Under the pieces are notes generated by a model. That model was not told the origin of the DNA and ran no database searches. It saw nothing but the letters and a program-made list of their open reading frames with translations. Positions 1 to 10,621 of a stretch of 64,000 nucleotides of DNA are shown piece after piece. Each line of letters opens with the position of its first letter. Positions within the stretch are counted from its first letter, which is position 1. This DNA is from Agapetus fuscipes (Eukaryota; Arthropoda; Insecta; Trichoptera; Glossosomatidae): contig OX637344.1 in assembly GCA_951799405.1 (NCBI GenBank), positions 4,712,001-4,776,000 of the forward strand. Reading direction: 5' to 3'. The translations under genes and the position numbers were made by a program.

Positions 1-319
1 TGTATTTCCACGAAATTTCAATCTAAAGAGAATCTGTACTCTTTGCAACTTAGATGAAAGAAAGATAAAGAAAGGTTTTTTCGCTGTACAGAATAAAAGG
101 AAGTAAATAGAAGAAAATGAATGTGTGTCCGTTATATATGTGCATTGTATTACATTGTTTTAGAAACGCTGCTCTAATTACGACTGACGAAAATGAAGCT
201 AAAGCATAAAAAGAAAAAGAAAGGCAAGCGGTTCTAAAAGTTGTATCATTATTATTTCATCATGGTATTAATATATTCGCCAACTTACAAAAAAAGATCA
301 ACTAACATCACATCACACG
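1..319. other. AT-rich non-coding sequence
   Basis: No gene or recognised repeat seen. Confidence 0.6.
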
Positions 320-372
320 AAAATGACGCTGATGAAGCCCATTGTAGACTTGGGTGAAACGTACGAAAGCTC
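320..372 (+). ncRNA. Hammerhead-ribozyme-like motif
   Basis: Core CTGATGA (329-335) and GAAAC (356-360) enclose a GCCCA/TGGGT stem. Helices I and III are not clear. Confidence 0.35.
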
Positions 373-413
373 TAGCTACGATGGACCTCGGCAACAGTAC
401 CTTGAATATAATA

Positions 414-500
414 CTCCCCTCGATCGCGTAAATATAATAAATTTATGAAAAGTAAATCACTCACTAGAAGTGCTGTCGTATTTTGATACATTTTCCTTTT
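414..500 (+). mobile_element. MITE-E, left part
   Basis: CTCCCCTCGATCGCGTAAAT end and the GATACATTTT core; right end not seen. Confidence 0.65.
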
Positions 501-1009
501 CATCAAGGCAAGTTTCTGTAAATTTTATATAGTAAAGATCCGGGAAATCAAAGATAAATCCTGAAAATATTCACACACAATACAAACAATAGCGTTTTTC
601 TAAAAATTCACGAAAAGTGAACTCTCACAAGAGGCGCTGTTTTAATCTCCATACATATTTTGGTACACATGCCACACTTTTTTTATTTAAATGTGCACAA
701 TAGGCTATTTCATTAACAAGGATTAATTAATAAATTCAATAAGGGAACACTGCTTTTCGTGTGTGCAGAGCATGTCGCTTCGTTACATTCGCGGGATAAG
801 AGGCAGTCAGGTAAATTAATTAATCTAGCCATCCCCCTCACTCACATAATTAAGCCATGTTCCCTCTCTTTCTATTCTCTATTTCTAGTATTATTTTCTC
901 ATGTGAAAAAGTGCTAAAAGATAAGAGAAAAAAATCTGAACGAATTTTCTAGAATTAATAAATTTATAAATATTCGGCAGAAACTTCTGCCAACCATTAA
1001 GCAGAGAAA
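501..1009. other. AT-rich non-coding sequence
   Basis: One AGGCGCTGTTTTAATCTCC stretch (about 630-660) resembles the 12080-12640 array; otherwise nothing. Confidence 0.5.
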
Positions 1010-1250
1010 ACTGATGCACTTCGGTCACATTTTGACAAATGAGAAATACTATCTTTTTCATCTTATCATACAGGGTAAGATTGAGGGGAGAAGATCTCAG
1101 CGACGCTGAAGGACATCATGGCTGAAAAACCTGCGACAATGATTCAACAAAACCACAAAATCTCACTCTGAGCCGCAGCATCCAAGGTCAAAATAGCCAT
1201 GATGATCGCCGATCTTCGAGAGAAGTGGCACCAAAAGAAGAAAACTAAAT
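1010..1250 (+). pseudogene. RTE/BovB-like LINE C-terminus fragment
   Basis: Broken frame reads LMHFGHILTNEKYYLFHLII, QGKIEGRRSQRR and SWLKNLRQWFNKTT, the end of RTE-type reverse transcriptases. There are stops and frameshifts. Confidence 0.8.
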
Positions 1251-1273
1251 ATTGGGTATTTATTTTAGGTAAA

Positions 1274-1394
1274 TGCTTTAGTTCCTTGACTAACCTGCTT
1301 GTGTGAGGCTGGCTCCCATGCTGTAAATAGTGACATTGGCAAAGTGAACCATTTTTTGCAGCTTTGCGGGTTCAACCTCATACCAACCTATAAG
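1274..1394. repeat. Element C, two 5' ends head to head
   Basis: A diverged + strand 5' end (1274-1325) directly abuts a - strand 5' end (1326-1394, ending CCAACCTATAAGTCAA). Confidence 0.75.
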
Positions 1395-1439
1395 TCAAAG
1401 AACAAGTATTAAACATACAGGTATACGGATGGTTTTGAA

Positions 1440-1950
1440 TACAGTAACATATAGACAAGTATCACGAAAGAGGATGTGAAAGTAAAGGTGCAAAAGAATG
1501 TGATGAGATGGTTTGGACATGTAGAAAGAATCGAAGATGAGAGACTTACAACGTTTGTATACAACGTTTGAGACAAAGTGAAAGGAAAGGGAAGACTGAG
1601 AAAAGCATGGCTGGATCATCTCTTATCTAATCTAATCTAATCTAAGTTGCAAAATATATGTAACATTAGAGATTCACATTATATGCATTTTCACAAACAG
1701 ACACGTATAAGTTCGCGCTTAAGCATGCCGCATGTGGTCCTGCAATATAAAAACCCGAATCTCACATGGACATACACCCTGCAACTCTTGCCGACCTTCC
1801 CTGAAAACAGGAGTGGCATTGGCAAAGTGAACCATTTTCTACACCATGGGGGGTCAGCCGCATACCAACCTATAAGTTAAGGAACAGAAGTTGAATCAGA
1901 TTGCTGAAATTGTGAAAGAATGGAATGTAAAAAGCGAATGTAACACAACT
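1440..1950 (+). pseudogene. LINE C-terminus fragment split by element C
   Basis: KVQKNVMRWFGHVERIEDER, then GKGRLRKAWLDH before the insertion; EIVKEWNVKSE resumes from about 1896. Contains stops. Confidence 0.78.
1621..1895 (-). repeat. Element C inserted in a LINE fragment
   Basis: TCTAATCTAATCTAAGTTGC to ACCTATAAGTTAAGGAAC. LINE sequence GGCTGGATCA on the left resumes as ATCAGATTGCTGAAATT on the right, with at most ATCA duplicated. Confidence 0.9.
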
Positions 1951-2421
1951 ATAAAAAAACACGCGCACACAAAGACACGCAATTACAAGTAAACACACAC
2001 AGAGACACAATCACACATTCTTAACAATATTATCAATATGTAATACAAAGTCACTTATTCAGTAAGGTAGTATAGTTTGAAAGGCGTTTTATTACTGAAA
2101 AACCCTAAAGGATCCTTATATAGCATGGATAACGTTGAACACATTTGGTTAAGGTAACTTACCAGGGGAATTTCATAAAATACGGCGACGAGGGAATATT
2201 TTGAATCATTTAGGTGGGCAGATGAAGACATAAATAGTGGTGAGAAGGGTACAGTGGTCTTCCAGCTCCTCCTGCCATCTCACCGTCCCCCACACAAACC
2301 CTAGGTGTCAGTTTTACACTTGTGGTAATAGGACAGAACAGCACAGGCAAAACAGCACAGGCAAAACAGCACACGTCATTACATCACATGGTATTCCATC
2401 ACATCACATGGTGACAAAACA

Positions 2422-2675
2422 TCTAAATCTAAATCTAAGTTGCAAAGATATGTATCTATTATTTGAGATTCATATTAAATCCATTCATCCGACACGCATA
2501 ATTTCGCGCTCACACATGCCGCATGTGGACCTACAATCTAAAAAACCTAATCTCAAATGAACAAAAGCCCTGCAACTCTTGCCGACCTTCCCTAAAACAG
2601 GGGTGACATTGGAAAAGTGAACCATTTTTTACAGTATGCGTGGTCAGCTTCATACCAACCTATAAGTCAAGGAAC
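2422..2675 (-). repeat. Element C
   Basis: Full-length, with a TCTAAA-type tail; ends TATAAGTCAAGGAAC. Confidence 0.92.
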
Positions 2676-2722
2676 AACATGACAATAATAAAACAACACA
2701 ATAAGTCATTACATCACATCGA

Positions 2723-2853
2723 CCCCCAGTGCTTGTTTGGTTTATCCCCCATTGGATTCCAAGATGACCTTTCAATGAAATTGCCTTAAGAATCACATTC
2801 TAACAATCTGAGCTTAGAAATGGAACGTCAAACACGATAATGTGAGAGTTTTT
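2723..2853 (+). mobile_element. MITE-H, left part, broken by mariner
   Basis: CCCCCAGTGCTTGTTTGG to ACACGATAATGTGAGAGT, then mariner sequence at 2860. Confidence 0.75.
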
Positions 2854-2859
2854 TTATAA

Positions 2860-3217
2860 TAGGTCGGGGAAAATTTTTCTTCGCATTTTATATGAAAATT
2901 GAGGTAATTTTTTTTTTCAAAGTTAATTTACATTTGATTACAGTACATATGTGCCATTTTGTTTGTATACTATCTGCCATCTTGTAGGTAGAGACATGAT
3001 TGCATTGCTGTAGAAATTTTGGGACTTCTGATCAAAAAAACGCAACAAGTAGTTTTGGCAGTCCTCTCTTGATGTTAACCTGACAATGCCTAAAATTTTT
3101 TGAAGAGACCGAAACAGGTGTAAATCTGAAGGTGCAAAGTCAGGGCTACATGGCGGATGCATTGACACCTCCCAGCCTAACTCTCTTAATTTTTGCTGAG
3201 TGGCTAAAGATGTATGT
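2860..3217 (-). pseudogene. mariner (DD34D-like) transposase C-terminus and inverted repeat
   Basis: The - strand reads LGWEVSMHPPCSPDFAPSD (third catalytic Asp in the last position), then LHLFRSLQ and a C-terminus ending YKQNGTYVL, as in mariner transposases. A terminal repeat AGGTCGGGGAAAATTTTTC lies at about 2861-2880. SINE-A (3219-3519) abuts the upstream side and the rest of the element is missing. It lies inside a MITE-H copy that breaks off at 2853. Confidence 0.85.
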
Positions 3218-3218
3218 G

Positions 3219-3519
3219 GTCCGGTCTTTTATCTAGTGGTGACGTTTCGGACTCATAAATGGAAGGTTGTGAACACAAAATTACCAATTATGTTTTCAAA
3301 TATGCTCTTCTCTGGGTTGAAAAAAATATATATCTTGACCATAGATCGGTCCCCAAAGAGCGATCCAGCCTTCCAGTAACTATTGTAGGTCTTGCTCGAG
3401 AATGGGCGCTCTCTAAAGCGACGACAAAGCTCGCACAGGGTTCTTCAGGCGTCGCGTCGCAACGGTTTCACACAAAAACAGCGCTGACCAAATAAATCAT
3501 CCTAATATTATTATTATTG
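3219..3519 (+). mobile_element. SINE-A, type 1, no 5S head
   Basis: Starts at GGTCCGGTC of the tRNA-like part and ends with ATT repeats. It is diverged, with a decayed B box. It abuts the mariner fragment. Confidence 0.85.
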
Positions 3520-3546
3520 TACATCACATGCCAACCACACATGCCG

Positions 3547-3754
3547 TCCAGCTCCCGAGGAGGCTGGTACTCGTTTCCTGTGAAGGCTGAGTAAAGCCTA
3601 CCGATATTTAATTTTACGTTTTGATATAAACACCGAAACGGAAAATCGTTTTTGACACCTTGGCCGTCGGTGGGATACGAACCCGAGAAATGCAAGCAGT
3701 GTATCAACCACAGATCACGGAATATAAGTATCAACTGAGCTATCGACCGGACAT
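3547..3754 (-). mobile_element. SINE-B (tRNA-derived), diverged
   Basis: The - strand starts CCGGTCGATAGCTCAGTTGA (box A); the B box region and the AACACCGAAACGGAAAATC-type body are recognisable. It borders the 15-bp satellite. Confidence 0.75.
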
Positions 3755-3762
3755 GCCATATA

Positions 3763-4172
3763 GTGTGATTTAATGTCATGTGATGTTATGTCATGTGATG
3801 TAATGTCATGTGGTGTAATGTCATGTGATGTAATGTCATGTGATGTAATGTCATGTGATGTAATGTCATGTGATGTAATGTCATGTGATGTAATGTCATG
3901 TGATGTAATGTCATATGATGTAATGTCATGTGATGTTATGTCATGTGATGTTATGTCATGTGATGTAATGTCATGTGATGTAATGTCATGTGATGTTACG
4001 TCATGTGATGTAATGTCATGTGATGTAATGTCATGTAATGTAATGTCATGTGATGTAATGTCATGTGATGTTATGTCATGTGATGTTATGTCATGTGATG
4101 TTATGTCATGTGATGTTATGTCATGTGATGTTATGTCATGTGATGTTATGTCATTTGATGTAATGTCATGTG
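3763..4172. repeat. 15-bp tandem satellite (TAATGTCATGTGATG)n
   Basis: About 27 copies in exact 15-bp register with no indels. Most differences are an A/T switch at one position, with a few other single-base changes. Because 15 is a multiple of three it stays open as MSCDV repeats on the + strand. Similar ATGTCATGTGATG motifs occur in LINE tails at 16960-17060 and 17250-17430, so the array may have grown from such a tail. Confidence 0.97.
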
Positions 4173-4366
4173 TAGTTTTGGCACTGTGCTATTATGGGAC
4201 CCTACATATCTAGGTATGTCTAGGAAGTAACACCTTCAACGTGGACACGACATCTTACCTACATAAAAGCTTTCGTAAAAGAAAACCATTTCCAAAAATT
4301 TAGAAATATACTAACTATGATATAAAACTGTGAAAGAAAATTATGACACCATATTTCTAGATTTTT

Positions 4367-4482
4367 AAATGGTTCACTTTGCCAGTGTCCCTGTGTTTCA
4401 GAAAAGAGCGGCTAGAGTTGCAGGGTTTCATTTGAGATTTATTTTTTACATTGTACGTTTACATGCAGCGTGTGTAAGCGGG
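4367..4482 (+). repeat. Element C, partial
   Basis: From ATGGTTCACTTTGCCAGTGT to CATGCAGCGTGTGTAAGCG; both ends missing. Confidence 0.8.
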
Positions 4483-4682
4483 AACGTTCCCCACTCTGTT
4501 TCAGTTATGAATTAAGAATCTGGAATATAAATATGATATATAATTTGCAATCGTCGTTAAAACTTATGCCAGAGAGAAGGTTAATACAGGCCTTGCCGCC
4601 AAATTTCAACCAAATTTTTGAGACCGTGCTTTCCGGATTAAGGGGCCGATAGAATGAAACAGACTGTCATCAGAGTGATTAA

Positions 4683-4722
4683 AAGCGCCCTTGAGGTGTG
4701 ACACACACAAAAATAGCGCTCT
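4683..4722 (+). mobile_element. SINE-A tail fragment
   Basis: GCGCCCTTGAGGTGTGACACA followed by AAAAATAGCGCTC matches the type 1 tail only. Confidence 0.6.
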
Positions 4723-5370
4723 TTTCTATTTAACTACTTAAAATAAAGTATCCTCGTATAGATATTTTCTATTCAATTAAAATAGCAGATTTGTCGGACT
4801 GTGATGGTGGAGAAGTCGTATTTCCCAACGTTTCATTACAATTGTGTATTTTATACGCCGATGAGGAACGATAACTTGTTTTCGATATGTTTTGATCCTC
4901 AACTGCCGTAAGGCTGCCCCCCTTACCTGCAAAAAAAATAGATTCGCCTCTCCAAAAGTGACTCTCGGAGCCAACGCAGCAAAAAGTTGCAGATTTCCAT
5001 TTTTGAGAAGGATGAATAAACCTTGTCTTGCTCAGAGTATTTTAAATTATTGCCACAATTTTCATGAAAACTTGTCGAGTTTTGGAAAACTTCTAGAAAT
5101 CCCGGAGGCGTTGCTTCCCTCCCCCCCCCCCCCCCCCAAGTCATTTCTCCACCCCTTCCCACCCCGGAACACCTTCGCCCTTTGATCCCAATTGATTTAC
5201 GAGGTCCCTGCTAACAAGACACGTGATATTGTCTTGTGTATGCCGGAGCCGCTCGGGATTCACGCGAGACATAATATGCAAGACAAATCAGGATACAAAG
5301 CAGGTACACAACATCTGCTGTTCGTCACCCGCACAAACAATTTTAATTATTATTATTAATTGCTGATGAT
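4723..5370. other. Non-coding, with a C-run
   Basis: A run of C at 5120-5138. 4908-4996 may be a decayed SINE-B end. The overlapping open frames on the two strands look accidental. Confidence 0.5.
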
Positions 5371-5880
5371 CCCTTGACTTATAGGTTGGTATGAGGCTGA
5401 CCACCCATGCAGTAAAAATGGTTCTAATCTAATCTAATCTAAGCTGCAAAGATATATATCATTTAAGATTTATACTAAATGCATTCCCACAAGCAGATAT
5501 GTATAATTTCGCGCTAACACATGCCGCATGTGGACCTACAATATAAAAACCCAATCTCAAATGAACATAAGCCTTGCAACTCTTGCCGTCCTTCCCTGAA
5601 ACAGGGGTGACATTGGCAAAGTGAACCAATTTTTATATTATGGGTGGTCAGCCGCATAATAACCTATAGGCTATAAGTCAAGGAACATACATGACAAATT
5701 ACATTTTTTTTAAATCACATTGTCAATGCCACCCCTGTTTTAGGCAAGGTCGGCAAAAGTACAAGGGCTTAATATGCTGATTTGAGATTTGGATTTTAAT
5801 TTGTTAGTACCTGCACATGCAGCATTTGTGAATGCGAATTTACACGTGTCTGTTTTTGAGCATGCACTTAAAATTATTAA
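5371..5880 (+). repeat. Element C split by another element C
   Basis: + strand 5' part at 5371-5423, then a - strand copy (5424-5715), then continuation from CACATTGTCAATGCCACC at 5716. The copy's own 3' end lies at about 6063-6095, after a further unrelated 180 bp. Confidence 0.85.
5424..5715 (-). repeat. Element C with upstream extension, nested
   Basis: Nearly identical to 25573-25860, including about 30 bp beyond the usual 5' end (CATGACAAATTACATTTTTT). It sits in a + strand element C with no target duplication visible. Confidence 0.9.
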
Positions 5881-6166
5881 TGTTGTAAAAATCTTCGAGC
5901 GCTTTCGATTTCATTATTAAGAGGACAACATCATAGCATCGACAACGCTCCAGGAAATAAATCAACTCGCGAAGAAAAACTTTGTGTTTTATTTTACATT
6001 ATTAAATTCAAACGAATCTTAACAATGGCAATACACAAACCCTTCAACTTTTCCTTAATTTTTAAGTGTTTATATATCTTTGCAACTTAGATTATAGATT
6101 AGAGTCTATATAAACCCAGTAGGTACCTACCTAACAAGTACTAAGTAGGTAGGTAAGTGCCTACAT

Positions 6167-6829
6167 ATAATAATAATAATATTAGGATGATTTATTTGGT
6201 GTTGGTCGTCGCTGTAGAAAGCGCCAGTTCTCAAGCAAGACCCAGTTGTTGTAAGGTTGGATGGACCTTTCAGTGACCGATCCTTTGGTTCAGGTTTATG
6301 AATTTTTCAACCCAGCGAAGAGCACATTTGGAAATATAAATGGTATATTTTTGTGTTCTAATGGGATTCGAATCCACAGTGCCACACAACCTTCCATTAG
6401 CGAGTCCGAGGTGTTGCCACTGGACTACGGACTATAACCTATAATCTATAATCTAAGTTGCAAGGATATATTCATTCAAAGCTCTCAGATGTATGCCCAC
6501 AAACAAACACGTGTAGTTCGCGCTTACAAATGCTGATTGTGTACTTACAAATAAAATCCAAACCTCAAATGAACATAAGCCCTGCAACTCTTGCCGACAT
6601 TCCCTGAAACAGGGGTGACATTGGCAAAGTGAACCATTTTTTACAGTATGGGTGGTCAGCCTCATACCAACCTATAAGTCAAGGAATATACAAGAATACC
6701 GGTCCAAGAAATGCCAACGACACGCGGTGTACTTGAGGGGTCATCCATCCAAGTAGCATCCGCGCCCAATGGTGCTTAACTTCGGTGATCTGATGAGAAC
6801 CGGTGCTTTCAACATGGTATCGTCGTTGA
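6167..6829 (-). mobile_element. SINE-A, type 1, split by element C
   Basis: Tail, body and tRNA-like part at 6167-6431 and 5S-like head at 6699-6829 flank an inserted element C (6432-6698). The two halves rejoin as CTACGGA + CCGGTCC exactly as in intact copies. Confidence 0.9.
6432..6698 (-). repeat. Element C inserted in SINE-A
   Basis: 267 bp from CTATAACCTATAATCTATAA to TATACAAGAATA, inserted without a visible target duplication. Confidence 0.92.
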
Positions 6830-7255
6830 TATACGAGTATATGTGTAATGTGTGACGTCAGCAGGAATTCCTTGCAAGTGTTGTATAAATTGAATTGTGA
6901 TAAAGTGTTTACAATGTTCTGGCGTGTAGCACTTAATTAGTAGAGAGCAAGCAGAGTGTGATGTAGAAAGCTGACAACAGTTGTGAAATTAATAGGTTAT
7001 GGTAGGTTTTAAATAGGTACCTATTTATAATTATACGATACACGTGTAAGCTTGGATATTTGCACATAAAATGTGTTCATACGTACATAGTGGGCTCTTG
7101 AGGTGTTATTCATCATATTTTTAAAAATTAGCTACTCATTTCAATTTGAATAACAAATGTGTTTTCATAGGTACGCTGAAAAATGAAAAACAATATGTAT
7201 TTACTTAGTACCAATATTAAGCTTTCTTTACTTTTCGAAAGATGGCAGCGTCTAA

Positions 7256-7509
7256 TCTAAATCTAAATCTAAGTTGCAAAGATATGTATAATTTGAGGTT
7301 CATATTAAATGCATTCCCACAAGCAAACACGCATAATTTCGCGCTCACACATGCCGCATGTGGACCTACAATATAAAAACCCAATCTCAAATGAACATAA
7401 ACCCTGCAACTCTTGCCGAACTTCCCTGAAACAGGGGTGACATTGGCAAAGTAAACCATTTTTTTACAATATGAGTGGTCAGCCTCAAACCAACCTATAA
7501 GTCAAGGAA
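7256..7509 (-). repeat. Element C
   Basis: Full-length, tail TCTAAATCTAAATCTAAG. Confidence 0.92.
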
Positions 7510-7555
7510 TCTGAAGGGTAATACGCTAAAATGAATAATATGAAATGTCCTAGCT

Positions 7556-7690
7556 CAGGGGTCGGCAATCTTTTGAGTCGGAAAAGCCAAAATTACAATT
7601 TACAAAAATACTTTATTGTAAGAAAACGAGTACCTACAGATTTTGTATGAACCTTTCTTCTCCACAAAAGTTGATTAATGAGATTAAAAC
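7556..7690 (+). mobile_element. hAT-like left end
   Basis: CAGGGGTCGGCAATCTTTTG is a typical hAT terminus; the right end is not found. Confidence 0.45.
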
Positions 7691-7784
7691 AATGGAGTGA
7701 CACACTACATGGTTCTCGTATATAAAAAATAACTATTTTATCAAGGGTCACAAATGATTAAGATAGCCCTTTTTATCTTTTACA

Positions 7785-7935
7785 TTAATGCCACCCCTGT
7801 GTCAGGGAAATACGGAAAGAGTTGCTGAATTTATGTTCATGTTGAGGTTTGAGTTTTTGTGTGAACAACAGCGCATGCAGCATGTGTAAACGCGGATTGC
7901 ACGCGTTTGCTTGTCAGCATTTGCGATAAATTGTA
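7785..7935 (+). repeat. Element C, diverged partial
   Basis: From ATGCCACCCCTGTGTCAGGG to GCTTGTCAGCATTTGCG. Confidence 0.75.
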
Positions 7936-8114
7936 GACAGCAAGGAGTACCTACATATTTATGTTTAAAGGGTGGCCTTGTACCTGCGCAAAAGTGTCTC
8001 AACTTTGTTTATGTCCTTTCTTAAAATTCGTAGTACTTTTCATGCATGACTTTCTCTTTTTCAAAACGACAATGGAAATAAAAAACTTCAGAGTGTGACA
8101 AGAAAAACTCTAAC

Positions 8115-8391
8115 GGTGATATTCTTAGATATTTTGGTCGTCCGTTGAGCTCACGCTTTGACAAACTAATCATTCTTGGGCTGAAAGTCTCATCCAGGTA
8201 TATCGGTAAAATTTGTATGAAGACCTGTCAATCCAAGATGGCCGAACGTGAACAGCTGATTAGTCTTCATACAAATATTACCGATATTTGGAAGAAAAGA
8301 ATTACCGTGGTGATGAGACTTCCAGCCCAGGAATCATTAGTTTGTCAAAGCGTGGGCTCAACGGACGACCAAAATGTCTAACAATAACACC
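8115..8391. mobile_element. MITE-G, composite foldback (inner MITE inside outer MITE)
   Basis: Outer arms GGTGATATTCTTAGATATTT / ATTGTTAGACATTTTGG-type with GCTTTGACAAACTAAT; inner arms from AGTCTCATC... to GATGAGACTTCC, with TTTGTATGAAGAC and AACAGCTGATTAG. Confidence 0.85.
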
Positions 8392-8399
8392 GTAAGAAA

Positions 8400-8665
8400 T
8401 AGAGTTACATAAGAATGAATGGGAGAAAGGCAAATGCAAGTTGAAAGAGGATACAAAAGTAAAGGTATAATACAAAATAATGTAATGAGATGGAGACGCC
8501 ATGTAGAAAGAATGAATGATAAAAGTCTTGCAAAGTTATATACATAGTAAACGTGGAAGGGAAAAGAGGAATGGGAAGACTGAGATAAGTATGGCTGGAT
8601 CAGATTGGTGAAATTGTCAAAGAAAGGGGTATACAATGCGAATGTAAAATAAGGAAATGTCAGAA
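8400..8665 (+). pseudogene. LINE C-terminus fragment (GRPRK-type)
   Basis: NVMRWRRHVERMNDKSLAKL and GRLR..MAGSDW in shifting frames; the DNA resembles 1440-1620. Confidence 0.7.
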
Positions 8666-8791
8666 AAACGCGATGGATATGAATAATAATAATATAATAA
8701 TAATTATTATTTATTCATGAAAAGTGTTTTACAGAAGATTTACATAGAATGCAGCTTTTTAACTTAAGTAAGAAAATAATACATTTTTGTG

Positions 8792-9220
8792 TCAACGACG
8801 TTACCATGTTGAAAACACCGGTTCCCATAGATCACCGAAGTTAAGCAACATTGGGCGCGGATAGTACTTGGATGGGTTACCGCTCAGGTACACCGCGTGT
8901 CGTTGGCACCTTGGACCGGTCCGTAGTCCAGTGGCAACACTTCGGACTCGTAAATGGAAGGTTGTGGATTCGGATCCCGGCGGAGCACAAAAAATATACC
9001 TTTTATATTACGAATGTGCTCTTCGCTGAGTTGAAAAATTCATAAACCTTTACCAAAGACCGGTCACTGAAAGGTCCATCCAACCTTACAACAACTGGGT
9101 CTTGCTTGAGAATTGGCGCTTTCTACAGCGACGACCAAGCTCGCAGAGGGCTCTTGAGGTGTGATACACACAAAAACAGCGCTCACCAAATAAATCATCC
9201 TAATATTATTATTATTATTA
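8792..9220 (+). mobile_element. SINE-A, full-length (5S head, tRNA-like body, ATT tail)
   Basis: 8792-8910 is a 5S-rRNA-like head: AACACCGGTTCCC, GATCACCGAAGTTAAGCAAC and GGATGGGTTACCGC match the conserved 5S blocks, including the internal promoter. 8911-8990 is tRNA-like, with box A TAGTCCAGTGG and a box B-like GGATTCGGATCC. A body region (CTTCGCTGAGTTGAAAAATT, TGGGTCTTGCTTGAGAATTG) follows and ends in a type 1 tail, AGCGCTCACCAAATAAATC plus ATT repeats. Pol III would transcribe it. It is the best type 1 copy here. Confidence 0.9.
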
Positions 9221-9299
9221 TGTGCCTGAACTAGGAAAACCTGTGTCTCAGGCGAAAATGAATTGAAAGAGGTCACCTGAGGCAGTTGAGATGGGTCAG

Positions 9300-9830
9300 A
9301 AACTTTTTGACATTTGAAGCTGCTAAGGTTCCATTGCGTCTTTCGTTGTGTCGATACTGGACTATTGCAATGGTCTCTTCTGGGATCTTCCAAGGTTTCA
9401 GCAGTCTAGACTGCAGTCCGTCTTTAAATGCTTCAGACAAATTACTTCTGGGGGGGACGTAAAATTGACCATGTGTCTCTTCTGTTGCAGCGCCTTCATT
9501 GGCTGCGGGTTTCAGAGAGGACTGAGTACAAAATATTTGTTTATGTTTGTAACGCCCTCAGAGGAATTGCTCCATCATACTTGTAGAATTGTGCAGAGTC
9601 GACCAGATAGGTGGAAAACGACGCACTCTTCGTTTTGCACAGAGTGACGCCGTAAAAAGGCTTCAATTGGCATTTAAACGGAACATATAGCCGGTTTCGA
9701 AGACAGAGCTTTTAGTTCGGCTGGTGCAGCAGGATGGAACAGTCTACCTCTGGAGTTGAGAACCGAGACCAGTGTTGGCAGTTTCAGGAAGTTTTTTAAA
9801 ATACATTTGTTTAACAGAAGCTTCAACACA
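9300..9830 (+). pseudogene. L2/CR1-like LINE C-terminus fragment
   Basis: SILDYCNGLFWDLPRFQQSR, RLQSVFKCFRQIT, a W-x-P-like region and AAGWNSLPLELRTETSVGSF in different frames, in the order of CR1/L2 reverse-transcriptase ends. It follows SINE-A directly. Confidence 0.78.
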
Positions 9831-9899
9831 TAAAAGCGCCCTTGGGGTAGCTAGTGCCACTAAACGGCGGTTTATAATAATTGACCAATTAATTATCAA

Positions 9900-10138
9900 T
9901 TCTAATCTAAGTTGCAAAGATATGTAACATAGGGGATTCACATTAAATGCATTTTCACAAGCAAACACATATAAGTTAACGCTTATACATGCCGCATGTG
10001 AACCTACAACATAAAACCCAAATCTCAAATGAACGTACACCCTGCAACTCATGCCGACTTTCCCTGAAACAGGGGTGACATTGGCAAAGCGAACCATTTT
10101 CTACAGCATGGGTGGTCAGCCACATACCAACCTATAGT
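9900..10138 (-). repeat. Element C
   Basis: Full-length with a short tail; it follows an L2-like LINE end. Confidence 0.9.
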
Positions 10139-10139
10139 T

Positions 10140-10620
10140 GAGGCTCTGGCCACCCGTAGCGTAATGGCGTCCGGTATTATCGTACATATTTGGTTAATTC
10201 ATAATTCCCAAAGCCTTCCCCATTCACGCTACACTTTAAAATTTCCTTTTGGTTCCCTGAAAATAAAATGCAAAGATTTCAGTACCTACTTACCCGATTA
10301 TCATTTAAAAAGGCAAAAATGATAAAAATAGACTTTTATGTAGTAAAGTAATTACCTTCTCTTTTCTTAGCATTTTTGTGTAAAAGTAAGATTTTGATTA
10401 ATGAGACTTACCTTTGGCTTGACAACCCTGGGTGGGTTGATTGAAACAAAAAGGATAATAAAAACACCAGTTTTTACTTTTTAATGTAGTGAGTAAAATA
10501 TTATTTTACTAATATATCACAACCAAAATTTTTAAAATCTCTGTACACTTTTTTCTAAAACTATATGTTGTTAATTCCCAACATTAAATTAAAATCAAAC
10601 ATCTTAAAAAAAGGAAAAAA
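10140..10620. other. AT-rich non-coding sequence
   Basis: Nothing recognised. Confidence 0.55.
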
Positions 10621-10621
10621 A

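Noticed and set aside
2938..3168. Functional mariner transposase
   Set aside because: Only the C-terminus remains, cut by SINE-A; it is a fragment.
3773..4213. 146-codon open frame of MSCDV repeats
   Set aside because: It is the 15-bp satellite read in frame; nothing beyond the array supports a gene.
8792..8910. A true 5S rRNA gene
   Set aside because: Base changes at conserved 5S positions, and it runs straight into the SINE-A tRNA-like part, as in the other copies.
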